From: an uncultured Eubacteriales bacterium
GTDB taxonomy: Bacteria; Bacillota; Clostridia; Lachnospirales; CAG-274
Length of the DNA: 8,477 nucleotides
Assembly: GCA_902497185.1 (NCBI GenBank)
Contig: CABVEG010000061.1
Location: 1 to 8,477 of the forward strand
Reading direction: 5' to 3'
The notes beneath the pieces are model-generated. The model saw only the letters and a list, made by a program, of their open reading frames with translations. It was not told the DNA's origin and made no database searches. Positions 1 through 6,429 of the stretch are shown here, piece after piece. The translations under genes and the position numbers were made by a program. Position 1 is the stretch's first letter. Each line of letters starts with the position of its first letter.

Positions 1-8
1 ATTTAATT

Positions 9-779
9 ATGAACAGAATAGATAAAAAATTTCAGTCCTTAAAGGCTGAAGGCAAAAAGGCTTTGATACCATATATATGTTCAGGGGATCCGTCAGTTGA
101 AATGACTGAAAAGCTTGTTTATGCTCTTGAAGAGGCAGGGGCAGATATTATTGAACTGGGTATTCCTTTTTCTGATCCTCTTGCTGACGGTCCTGTTATA
201 CAGGCGGCAGGCTTAAGAGCCTTTGCAGGTGGCTACAGACTTGCTGATACCTTTAAAATAGCTGAGAAAGTAAGAAAGAACAGTGAAATCCCTCTTGTTA
301 TTATGGTTTATTACAGCTCTATTATAGGCTATGGCAAAGAAAGGTTTTTGGAGGGCTGTGTTAATTCAGATGTTGACGGTCTTATAATTCCTGATTTACC
401 TTATGAGGAATATGATGAGTTTAAGCCTCTTTTAGAGGGTACAGGTATTTATATGATTCCTCTTGTAGGTCTTACATCAGGCAGTAGAATCCCTATGCTT
501 GTTAAGGAGGCTAAGGGCTTTGTATACTGCGTATCATCTATGGGTGTAACAGGTGTAAGAAAGGAGTTTGATACAAGAGTTGAAAGCTTTGTTAAAGAGG
601 TTCAGAAATATACTGATACTCCTGCCTGCATAGGCTTTGGTATTTCAAGCAAAGAGGATATTGACCGCTTTGAGGCTTATGCTGACGGCTGTATTGTAGG
701 CTCTGCCATTGTAAGAAAAATATTTGACAGTAATGGTGATTTGGATAAAGTTAAGGAGTTTGTCAGCAGCTTAAAATAA
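9..779 (+). CDS. trpA: Tryptophan synthase alpha subunit
   Basis: TrpA cleaves indole-3-glycerol phosphate to indole and glyceraldehyde 3-phosphate. It passes indole through a tunnel to TrpB in the cytosolic alpha2-beta2 complex. The 256-residue protein is normal length for this TIM-barrel family (about 250-270). The catalytic Glu49 and Asp60 fall at the same numbers as in the Salmonella enzyme, inside IELGIPFSDPLADGP (residues 48-62). Other conserved parts are IIPDLPYEE (126-134), the SSMGVTGVR loop (176-184), the phosphate-binding GFGIS (209-213) and GSAIV (231-235). The ATG at 9 aligns with the family N-terminus. Its ribosome site must lie before the window; a TAA at 4-6 may be the stop of an upstream gene, probably trpB, but this cannot be tested here. 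No trp gene follows, so trpA is probably the end of its operon. No convincing terminator was seen behind it. The identification is very secure. Confidence 0.97.
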   Translation: MNRIDKKFQSLKAEGKKALIPYICSGDPSVEMTEKLVYALEEAGADIIELGIPFSDPLADGPVIQAAGLRAFAGGYRLADTFKIAEKVRKNSEIPLVIMVYYSSIIGYGKERFLEGCVNSDVDGLIIPDLPYEEYDEFKPLLEGTGIYMIPLVGLTSGSRIPMLVKEAKGFVYCVSSMGVTGVRKEFDTRVESFVKEVQKYTDTPACIGFGISSKEDIDRFEAYADGCIVGSAIVRKIFDSNGDLDKVKEFVSSLK

Positions 780-812
780 TATGTATTTTGCTTAAAAAAT
801 TAATATTTTTAT

Positions 813-842
813 CTGTAAAAATGAAAAAATAAATGTTATAAT
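813..842 (+). promoter_or_regulatory. Probable promoter of the PepSY-HD gene pair
   Basis: TATAAT at 837-842 is a perfect -10 box. It is preceded by TGT at 834-836, giving the extended -10 pattern TGnTATAAT. The -35 region around 813-819 (CTGTAA or TGTAAA) is a poor match, which is tolerable when the -10 is extended. The box lies 73 bp upstream of the ATG at 915, in the only sizeable gap after trpA. This suggests that the two downstream genes are transcribed separately from trp. The sigma-A assignment is inference from the motif. Confidence 0.5.
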
Positions 843-914
843 TAAGTAAACAAAGATTATTTTTACAAATATTCGATGTTTCTTAATTTATATTTTTGCA
901 GAGGAGGTATTATT

Positions 915-1598
915 ATGAAGGCGTTGAAAAATATTGTTATTTTAGTTGTTATTGTAGTGTTTGTTTTAGGCTTTGTGCATATATGCATTGCCGATAATCT
1001 TAATATGAAAATTGAGGAGAGTGGCAATGGAGCTAAACTTGTACTTAACCATAAGGGCAAAAAATATGAGCTTACTCTTAGTCCATACAGCGGAAATAAT
1101 GCTGTTAGAGGTACTGACGTTTCAGCAGGGACAAATGCGGAAGAGATAACTTTGGAGCAGGCAAAGACCATTGCTTTAAATGATGCAGGTTTAACTAATG
1201 CTGACTTTACAAAGGCAAATAAGGATTTTGACGATGGCATAGCTGTCTATGAAATTGAATTTATATACGACAGTAAGGAGTATGAGTATAAAATTGACAG
1301 CAGCTCAGGCAGGATTTTGGATATTGATATTGAATATAATGATAAGAATTATGTCAATAAAAATACAGGCACAGGTACGGGAACAACCTATAATATCACT
1401 TCTGCCGAGGCAGAAAGTATAGCACTAAAGAGTGGGGGAGTTTCAATAGGCAGTGTAAAATATATTCACTCATATATTGATAATGATGATGGCAAAATTG
1501 TGTATGAGGTGGAGTTTGCTGTAAATAATACTAAATACGAATACAAAATAGATATAAATAATGGTACAATATTGGAGCAGGATATTGACAATCACTGA
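915..1598 (+). CDS. Membrane-anchored protein with two PepSY domains
   Basis: This 227-residue protein has one N-terminal hydrophobic segment (about residues 5-25) after the basic start MKALKN, so it is probably anchored with its body outside the cell. Cys24 follows the segment, but the context FVHIC is not a good lipobox. Two similar modules follow. The first (about 77-138) runs from ITLEQAKTIAL to YEYKIDSSSGRILDIDI; the second (about 159-225) runs from NITSAEAESIAL to YEYKIDINNGTILEQDI. This is the pattern of the PepSY family, found as inhibitor or regulatory domains with peptidases and in cell-envelope proteins. A Gly/Thr linker (about 150-158) separates them. The start at 915 is chosen because GAGGAGG at 901-907 sits 7 nt upstream; an upstream ATG at 876 is in frame but has no ribosome site. 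The HD hydrolase gene starts 18 bp after its stop, so the two are probably cotranscribed. Its target is unknown. Confidence 0.83.
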   Translation: MKALKNIVILVVIVVFVLGFVHICIADNLNMKIEESGNGAKLVLNHKGKKYELTLSPYSGNNAVRGTDVSAGTNAEEITLEQAKTIALNDAGLTNADFTKANKDFDDGIAVYEIEFIYDSKEYEYKIDSSSGRILDIDIEYNDKNYVNKNTGTGTGTTYNITSAEAESIALKSGGVSIGSVKYIHSYIDNDDGKIVYEVEFAVNNTKYEYKIDINNGTILEQDIDNH

Positions 1599-1616
1599 TG
1601 ATAGGGAGTGTTATAA

Positions 1617-2207
1617 GTGAAGGATTATATTTCAAGAGATGATGCCTACAGGCTTTTAAAAAAGTATAATAAGGATGCCTTTCATTTGCAGCATGCTTTA
1701 ACGGTTGAGGGCGTTATGAAGTGGTATGCCAATGAGCTTGGCTATGGTGAAGATGCAGAGTACTGGGGAATAGTAGGACTTCTTCACGATATTGACTTTG
1801 AACAGTATCCCAATGAGCATTGTATAAAGGCGCCTGAGCTTTTGAGAGAGGGCGGAGTAGGCGAGGATATTATTCATGCCGTATGCAGTCATGGATATGA
1901 TATAACTGTTGATATTAAGCCTGAGCATGAAATGGAAAAGGTCCTTTATGCAGCAGATGAGCTTACAGGCTTAATATGGGCGGCAGCTTTAATGCGTCCT
2001 TCTAAAAGTGTTCAGGATATGGAAGTAAAATCGGTTAAGAAAAAATATAAAAGTGCTAACTTTGCGGCAGGCTGTTCAAGAGAAGTAATTGAAAGAGGTG
2101 CTGAAATGCTTGGCTGGGAATTAAGTGACTTAATTCAGAAAACAATTTATGCTATGCGTTCCTGCGAGGAAAAGGTAAATAAGGCTTGTGAAAAAGGCTT
2201 TGAGTAA
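1617..2207 (+). CDS. HD-domain phosphohydrolase family protein
   Basis: This 196-residue soluble protein of the HD superfamily probably acts as a metal-dependent phosphohydrolase in the cytosol; the substrate is unknown. The visible metal-site residues are His26 (FHLQHALTVEG), the His57-Asp58 doublet in GLLHDIDFEQYP, His92 in SHGYD and Asp114 in YAADELTGLI. The spacing H...HD...D matches the family core. After the core come AALMRPSKSVQDMEVKSVK (123-141) and a helical C-terminus. There is no signal peptide or membrane segment. The start is GTG at 1617, preceded by AGGGAGTG at 1603-1610; no better in-frame ATG is nearby. The gene follows the PepSY gene by 18 bp and stands before the SCIFF locus. 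From memory, similar HD proteins are common in Clostridia and are annotated only as predicted hydrolases. Family assignment is confident; a more specific role is not supported. Confidence 0.85.
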   Translation: MKDYISRDDAYRLLKKYNKDAFHLQHALTVEGVMKWYANELGYGEDAEYWGIVGLLHDIDFEQYPNEHCIKAPELLREGGVGEDIIHAVCSHGYDITVDIKPEHEMEKVLYAADELTGLIWAAALMRPSKSVQDMEVKSVKKKYKSANFAAGCSREVIERGAEMLGWELSDLIQKTIYAMRSCEEKVNKACEKGFE

Positions 2208-2213
2208 GAAGGT

Positions 2214-2247
2214 TTATTAATAAAGCATATTTATGTTTATTTAATAA
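2214..2247 (+). repeat. AT-only imperfect inverted repeat before the scfA promoter
   Basis: Two AT-rich arms (2214-2229 and 2232-2247) can pair over about 15 positions, with one bulged G (2225) and one bulged T (2242) and almost no loop. It lies between the HD gene stop and the scfA -35 box. No T-run follows, so it is a poor intrinsic terminator. It could be an operator, an upstream A/T element or simply a chance result of AT-rich sequence. Confidence 0.3.
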
Positions 2248-2260
2248 TTGAGTAAAATAC

Positions 2261-2289
2261 TTGCATTATGAATTTTTGTGTGATATAAT
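2261..2289 (+). promoter_or_regulatory. Promoter of the SCIFF precursor gene
   Basis: TATAAT at 2284-2289 is a perfect -10 box, with TGA at 2281-2283 giving an extended -10. TTGCAT at 2261-2266 is a half-match to the -35 consensus at the preferred 17-bp spacing. Transcription should start near 2296, giving a leader of about 30 nt that carries AAGGAGG (2310-2316) before the ATG at 2325. The arrangement predicts strong vegetative expression of scfA independent of the HD gene. Confidence 0.7.
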
Positions 2290-2324
2290 GTTACCAAGTT
2301 ATTTTAGTTAAGGAGGATATTATA

Positions 2325-2465
2325 ATGAAGCACGTTAAGACTTTAAACACAAAGTTACTCCAGAACACTGTTGCAAAGGGTGGCTGCGGCGAGTGCCAGA
2401 CTTCTTGTCAGTCAGCTTGCAAGACTTCTTGTACAGTAGCTAATCAGGCTTGTGAAAACAGATAA
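2325..2465 (+). CDS. scfA: SCIFF ranthipeptide precursor (six Cys in forty-five residues)
   Basis: This 46-residue ribosomal peptide is the substrate of the radical SAM maturase encoded next to it. The leader is MKHVKTLNTKLLQNTVAKGG (residues 1-20). The core has exactly six cysteines, at 21, 24, 28, 32, 36 and 43, in a Gly/Ser/Thr/Gln/Ala-rich context ending ANQACENR. Cys-rich core, CGECQTSCQSACKTSC motif and length all match the SCIFF family as remembered. Mature SCIFF peptides belong to the ranthipeptides, with thioether links from cysteine to a non-alpha carbon of an acceptor residue; the Ser, Thr and other residues between the cysteines are candidate acceptors. AAGGAGG (2310-2316) lies 8 nt before the ATG. 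It has its own strong promoter upstream and a terminator just downstream. No leader protease or exporter is encoded nearby. The mature product and its role are not established. Confidence 0.96.
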   Translation: MKHVKTLNTKLLQNTVAKGGCGECQTSCQSACKTSCTVANQACENR

Positions 2466-2480
2466 GATTATAACCTGTAA

Positions 2481-2515
2481 TTAAGCTAAGCAATTAATTG
2501 CTTAGCTTAATTTTT
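2481..2515 (+). terminator. Intrinsic terminator/attenuator between scfA and scfB
   Basis: Positions 2481-2510 form a perfect 30-bp palindrome: a 13-bp stem (2481-2493 TTAAGCTAAGCAA with 2498-2510) and a TTAA loop, followed by TTTTT at 2511-2515. It starts 15 nt after the scfA stop. The scfB ribosome site begins only 19 nt after the T-run, leaving no room for a separate promoter. So scfB is probably transcribed by readthrough, giving more precursor than maturase mRNA. The structure is seen directly; the ratio effect is inference. Confidence 0.85.
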
Positions 2516-2546
2516 GTGTGTTTATTTTTTATGAAAGGTGAATTTT

Positions 2547-3902
2547 ATGATACATAAGTATTCCATGAACGGTCTTTTTATTGTACTGGATGTAAACAGT
2601 GGTGCTGTTCACGTTGTTGATGAGATTGTTTATGATGTATTGGATTTTTATAAGGAATTGCCTTTAAATGAAATTATATTAAGGCTTAGTGATAAATATT
2701 CAGTGGAAAGCATTAATGAAGCCTATGCTGAAATTCAGGAGCTTGAAAATGAAAAGCTTATTTATTCTGAGGATATTTATAAGGAGGTTATTCCTTTAAT
2801 TGAAAAACGTGACCCTGTTGTTAAAGCACTTTGCTTACATATTGCCCATGATTGCAATTTGAAGTGCAAATACTGCTTTGCTGAAGAGGGTGAATATCAC
2901 GGAAAAAGGGAGCTTATGAGTCTTGAGGTTGGTAAAAAGGCTATTGACTTCCTTATTAAGGCATCAGGTAAGAGAAAAAATCTTGAGGTTGATTTTTTTG
3001 GCGGAGAGCCCTTAATGAATTTTGACGTTGTAAAGGGCATTGTGGAATATGCACGCAGCATTGAAAAGGAATATGGCAAGAATTTCAGATTTACAATTAC
3101 AACAAACGGTATTTTGCTTAATGATGAAATTATGGACTATATTAATAAAAATATGCACAATGTTGTTTTAAGCATTGACGGTCGTAAGGAGGTCCATGAC
3201 AGAATGCGTCCAAGAGCAGGCGGTCAGGGCTCTTATGATAATATTGTACCTAAGTTCCAAAAGCTGGCTGAAAGCAGAAATCAGACAGACTATTATGTAA
3301 GAGGTACTTTTACAAGGCATAACCTTGATTTTGGAAAAGATGTTTTGCACCTTGCTGATTTAGGCTTTAAGCAAATTTCAGTTGAGCCTGTTGTAGCTGA
3401 TCCAAGCGAGGATTATGCTATACAAGAGGAGGATTTGCCTAAAATTTTTGCAGAATATGAGCAGCTTGCAAAGGATATTATTAAAAGAAGAAAAAATGGA
3501 CAGTGGTTTAATTTCTTCCATTTTATGATAGACCTTACAGGAGGTCCCTGTGTTACAAAAAGATTGGTGGGCTGCGGTTCGGGAACGGAATATCTTGCTG
3601 TTACACCTACAGGTGACTTATATCCATGTCATCAGTTTGTTGGTCAGGAGCAATTTAAAATGGGCACCGTTGATACCGGGGTTGAAAAAATGTCCATACG
3701 CAAGGACTTTGAACAATGTAATGTTTACAATAAACCAGTGTGTCAGAACTGCTGGGCTAAGTTCTACTGTTCAGGCGGCTGTGTTGCAAATTCCTACAAT
3801 TCTCACGGCGACCTTATTACACCTTATGAAATTGGTTGTGAAATGCAAAAAAAGAGAATAGAATGTGCTGTTATGATTAAGGCTTTAGAGAGTGAAGAAT
3901 AG
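2547..3902 (+). CDS. scfB: SCIFF maturase, radical SAM/SPASM thioether-forming enzyme
   Basis: ScfB reductively cleaves S-adenosylmethionine and uses the radical to form thioether crosslinks on ScfA. The 451-residue protein has the expected three parts. Residues 1 to about 80 begin MIHKYSMNGLFIVLDVNSGA and form the peptide-recognition (RRE, PqqD-like) region. The radical SAM core has the CX3CX2C cluster ligands Cys103, Cys107 and Cys110 in HDCNLKCKYCF, GGEP at 152-155 and TTNG at 185-188. The SPASM region has Cys343, GX4C ending at Cys361, then Cys399-X2-Cys402-X5-Cys408-X3-Cys412 and Cys431, ligands for two further 4Fe-4S clusters; Cys335 and Cys391 are extra. The start at 2547 is chosen because AAAGGTG (2534-2540) lies 6 nt upstream and the protein then begins like CteB of Clostridium thermocellum, as remembered. 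An in-frame GTG at 2538 lies inside that ribosome site. The enzyme needs anaerobic conditions. All key residues are intact. Confidence 0.96.
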   Translation: MIHKYSMNGLFIVLDVNSGAVHVVDEIVYDVLDFYKELPLNEIILRLSDKYSVESINEAYAEIQELENEKLIYSEDIYKEVIPLIEKRDPVVKALCLHIAHDCNLKCKYCFAEEGEYHGKRELMSLEVGKKAIDFLIKASGKRKNLEVDFFGGEPLMNFDVVKGIVEYARSIEKEYGKNFRFTITTNGILLNDEIMDYINKNMHNVVLSIDGRKEVHDRMRPRAGGQGSYDNIVPKFQKLAESRNQTDYYVRGTFTRHNLDFGKDVLHLADLGFKQISVEPVVADPSEDYAIQEEDLPKIFAEYEQLAKDIIKRRKNGQWFNFFHFMIDLTGGPCVTKRLVGCGSGTEYLAVTPTGDLYPCHQFVGQEQFKMGTVDTGVEKMSIRKDFEQCNVYNKPVCQNCWAKFYCSGGCVANSYNSHGDLITPYEIGCEMQKKRIECAVMIKALESEE

Positions 3903-3945
3903 TTGGTGAAAATGCACAATATTGTATGAAAAAAGCAAAATTTTG

Positions 3946-3974
3946 TTGACATACTGTGGCATAAAAGCTATAAT
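3946..3974 (+). promoter_or_regulatory. Consensus sigma-A promoter of secDF
   Basis: TTGACA at 3946-3951 and TATAAT at 3969-3974 are both perfect and separated by exactly 17 bp, the ideal vegetative promoter. Two small palindromes lie just upstream: ACAATATTGT (3916-3925) and CAAAATTTTG (3936-3945), the second touching the -35. They could be operator sites or an A/T upstream element. The predicted start near 3981 leaves a leader of about 26 nt with AAGGAGG at 3992-3998. This separates secDF transcription from the SCIFF unit. Confidence 0.88.
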
Positions 3975-4006
3975 ATTTGTTAGATATTTTTAAGGAGGAA
4001 AGATAA

Positions 4007-5452
4007 ATGAAAGGTAAGAATGTTTTTATTCTTTTGTTAGTGCTTATCATTACTGCAGGTCTTGTTGCTGTTGCAGCTCTTGGTGTTGGTAATGTTCCAA
4101 GCACTGGCGTTTCATCAGGCGGCGATGATTCTGCTGTAGAGCTTGAACTTGCTACTGATGAAAATGGTGAACCTGTAACTGATGAAAATGGTAATGTTCA
4201 AGCTGTGCTTGCTGCCACTACAGAGGCTGCTGCTGAGGAAGAAACTCTTGCAGAAGGCGAAACTGCTTCAGAGGGTGAAACTACTGAAACTACTACTGAA
4301 GAAAGAATCGGTTATGGCAGTTACAAGAACATTAAGCAGGGTCTTGATTTAAAGGGCGGTGTTTACATCGTTTACGAGGCAGAGAAGGACGGCACTCCTA
4401 CATCAGATGAAATGGCTGCTGCTGTGTCTATGCTTCAGCAGAGAGTTGATTACAAAGGCTACTATGATGCAGAGGTTTCTCAGGAGGGCGACAGAAGAAT
4501 CAGAGTAGAAATCCCGGGTGTTGAGGATGCTGCTGCTGTTGTTCAGGAAATTGGCGAGGCTGCTCATCTTACATTCAGAGCTATGAATGATGACGGTACT
4601 CCCGGTGAAGTTTTAGTTGACGGTGAGAATGTGGCTAATGCTGATAAGGCATATCAGAACGATGCTATTGTTGTTACTCTTAACTTTGACAGTACAGGCG
4701 CTCAGGCATTTTCAAGTGCTACTGCTAATAATATTGGTAAGCAGATTGGTATTTATATGGATGATATGTGCATTTCTGCTCCAACAGTTCAGAATGCAAT
4801 TACTAACGGACAGGCTGTAATTACAGGAGATTTTACTGCTGAGGAGGCAGAAGACTTAGCTGCTAAAATCAGAGCAGGCTCTCTTCCTTTTAGCTTAAAG
4901 GCTCTCGAATACAATGCTACAGGTGCAAGGCTTGGTGCTGATTCATTATCAACATCTGTTAAGGCAGGCGCTGTTGGTGTTTTCCTTGTGCTTATATTTA
5001 TGCTTATAAGATACAGAGTTCCGGGCTTGCTTGCTGATATTGCTCTTGTTGCATATACAGCTATTAACCTTGTTGTTATGAGTTTATTTGGTATTACTCT
5101 TACTTTACCCGGTGTAGCAGGTCTTATACTTGGTATTGGTATGGCAGTTGATGCTAATGTAATTATATTTGAGAGAATTAAGGAAGAAGTTAACGGAGGC
5201 AAGGCTGTTAAGACTGCTATTAAGAATGGTTTCAGCAAGGCTTTATCTGCTATTCTAGATGGTAATATTACTACTCTTATTGCCTGCGGTGTACTTTTAT
5301 GGTTAGGTACAGGTCCTATTAAGGGCTTTGCTCAGACACTTATTTTGAGTATTGTTGTTTCAATGTTTACTGCTTTAGTTGTTACAAGAGTTCTTCTTTA
5401 TGCTTGTGTAAACATTGGTATTAAGAGCCCTAAGCTCTATGGCGGTAAGTAG
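4007..5452 (+). CDS. secD: Protein translocase subunit SecD
   Basis: SecD with SecF forms the RND-type accessory of the SecYEG channel, using proton flow to pull preproteins out of the membrane on the outer face. Residues 6-28 are the first membrane helix. Residues 31-100 form an unusual acidic Ala/Glu/Thr-rich stretch. The conserved extracytoplasmic domain begins with GLDLKGG (112-118) and runs to about 310. The membrane block has helices at about 317-334, 340-360, 366-388, 420-434 and 441-468. The family motif GMAVDANVIIFERIKEE (378-394) is intact, and Asp382 corresponds to the transmembrane aspartate important in E. coli SecD. At 481 residues it is shorter than E. coli SecD (615) but normal for Clostridia. 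The ATG at 4007 has AAGGAGG 8 nt upstream. No yajC is present next to it. Ile codons are mostly ATT, unlike recJ with many ATA, which fits high expression. Confidence 0.97.
   Translation: MKGKNVFILLLVLIITAGLVAVAALGVGNVPSTGVSSGGDDSAVELELATDENGEPVTDENGNVQAVLAATTEAAAEEETLAEGETASEGETTETTTEERIGYGSYKNIKQGLDLKGGVYIVYEAEKDGTPTSDEMAAAVSMLQQRVDYKGYYDAEVSQEGDRRIRVEIPGVEDAAAVVQEIGEAAHLTFRAMNDDGTPGEVLVDGENVANADKAYQNDAIVVTLNFDSTGAQAFSSATANNIGKQIGIYMDDMCISAPTVQNAITNGQAVITGDFTAEEAEDLAAKIRAGSLPFSLKALEYNATGARLGADSLSTSVKAGAVGVFLVLIFMLIRYRVPGLLADIALVAYTAINLVVMSLFGITLTLPGVAGLILGIGMAVDANVIIFERIKEEVNGGKAVKTAIKNGFSKALSAILDGNITTLIACGVLLWLGTGPIKGFAQTLILSIVVSMFTALVVTRVLLYACVNIGIKSPKLYGGK
4154..4192 (+). repeat. Short in-frame direct repeat in the SecD linker
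   Basis: ACTGATGAAAATGGT occurs at 4154-4168 and again, identical, at 4178-4192, a 24-bp period. It encodes TDENG at residues 50-54 and 58-62 of SecD. A second short repeat, EGET, follows at residues 83-86 and 89-92. Such in-frame repeats can change copy number by slippage without breaking the gene. Confidence 0.75.
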
Positions 5453-5464
5453 GAGGTTAATGTT

Positions 5465-6376
5465 ATGAAGATTGTTAAGAATAGATTTATTTATATTGCT
5501 ATTTCTGTAGTCATTATCCTCGCAGGTATTGCTGCCATGGTTTTTAACGCTGCAAGTGGTAATGGTGCATTTAATTATGATATTCAGTTTACCGGCGGTA
5601 CTTCAATTCAGGTTGATATAGGTGCTGAAGTTGCCGATGATGAGGTTTCAGAGGTTATTAAGAGCATTACAGGTGAGGCACCTTCTCAGATTCAGGCTTT
5701 AGAGGGTACTACTAAGCTTATAAAGACTAAGTCTTTGGATATGGATACAAGAAATGCTGTTCAGCAGGCATTAATGGATAAGTACGAAATTGCTCAGGAT
5801 TCATTTACGATTCAGGACGTAAGCGGTACTATCAGCGGCGAGATGAAGAAGAATGCTTTCCTTTCTGTTGTTGTTGCCTGCATTTGTATGCTTATTTATG
5901 TAAGTATCAGATTTAAGGATTTCAATACAGGTGCAAGTGCAGTTATTGCCCTATGCCATGATGCGCTTATTGTTTTAGGCAGCTATGCTTTGTTTAGAAT
6001 TCCTATGAACAATAACTTTATTGCGGCTATACTTACAGTTCTTGGTTACTCTATTAATGCAACTATCGTTATTTTTGACAGAGTAAGAGAAAACAGAAAG
6101 ACTCTTGGCAGAAATAATTTTGAGGCTCTTGTAGATACATCTGTTATGCAGACACTTACAAGATCACTCTTTACTTCTTTGACTACATTCTTTACTGTAG
6201 CTGCACTTTATATTCTTGGTGTTGATGCTATCAGACAGTTTGCTCTTCCAATCTGTGTTGGTGTAGTTTGCGGTACTTATTCATCTGTATTTATTGCAGG
6301 TAATATTTGGTATTTGTTATCATCCGCAACCTTAAAGAGAAAGCAGAATAAAACAGCTGTTAAAAACAAGAAATAA
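5465..6376 (+). CDS. secF: Protein translocase subunit SecF
   Basis: SecF is the partner of SecD in the membrane-embedded, proton-driven SecDF complex. The 303-residue protein has helix 1 at about 8-27, then the conserved YDIQFTGGTSIQVD (38-51) opening the extracytoplasmic domain, and five further helices at about 131-148, 155-176, 184-204, 235-252 and 259-285. The C-terminal tail is basic (KRKQNKTAVKNKK). The signature GYSINATIVIFDRVREN (194-210) is present, but residue 199 is Ala where most SecF proteins, as remembered, carry Asp (GYSxND). The arginine in QTLTRSLFTS (Arg233) is retained. The start ATG at 5465 is served by AGGAGG (5451-5456), which begins in the secD stop codon. The 12-bp gap implies tight coupling with secD. 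An intrinsic terminator follows the stop. Confidence 0.97.
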   Translation: MKIVKNRFIYIAISVVIILAGIAAMVFNAASGNGAFNYDIQFTGGTSIQVDIGAEVADDEVSEVIKSITGEAPSQIQALEGTTKLIKTKSLDMDTRNAVQQALMDKYEIAQDSFTIQDVSGTISGEMKKNAFLSVVVACICMLIYVSIRFKDFNTGASAVIALCHDALIVLGSYALFRIPMNNNFIAAILTVLGYSINATIVIFDRVRENRKTLGRNNFEALVDTSVMQTLTRSLFTSLTTFFTVAALYILGVDAIRQFALPICVGVVCGTYSSVFIAGNIWYLLSSATLKRKQNKTAVKNKK

Positions 6377-6383
6377 TAATTAA

Positions 6384-6414
6384 AAGGCTGTCCTAAGGGC
6401 AGCCTTATTTTTTT
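6384..6414 (+). terminator. Intrinsic terminator after secF
   Basis: AAGGCTGTCC (6384-6393) pairs with GGGCAGCCTT (6397-6406) in a 10-bp stem with one G-T wobble and a TAA loop. An A and seven Ts follow (6408-6414). It lies 7 nt after the secF stop. The T-run directly touches GTGAGG (6415-6420), the ribosome site of recJ, so recJ mRNA made by readthrough would start its leader in this hairpin. Confidence 0.88.
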
Positions 6415-6429
6415 GTGAGGTTTAAATTT

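Noticed and set aside
794..810. Possible terminator after trpA (AAAAAT with ATTTTT around TAAT)
   Set aside because: The stem is short and made only of A-T pairs in an AT-rich gap, and no proper T-run follows the hairpin.
876..914. Upstream start for the PepSY protein
   Set aside because: The extra residues run across the GAGGAGG ribosome site and are not signal-like; the ATG at 915 has ideal spacing.
863..1240. Reverse-strand 125-codon reading frame
   Set aside because: It lies opposite the PepSY gene, has no ribosome site, and its product shows no domain pattern. It is a shadow of the forward gene.
3550..3861. Forward 103-codon reading frame inside scfB
   Set aside because: It is an out-of-frame shadow of the SPASM region, whose cysteine spacing shows that the scfB frame is the coding one.
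6415..6429. Upstream GTG start for recJ
   Set aside because: This GTG is part of the Shine-Dalgarno GTGAGG that serves the ATG at 6430 and directly follows the terminator T-run.
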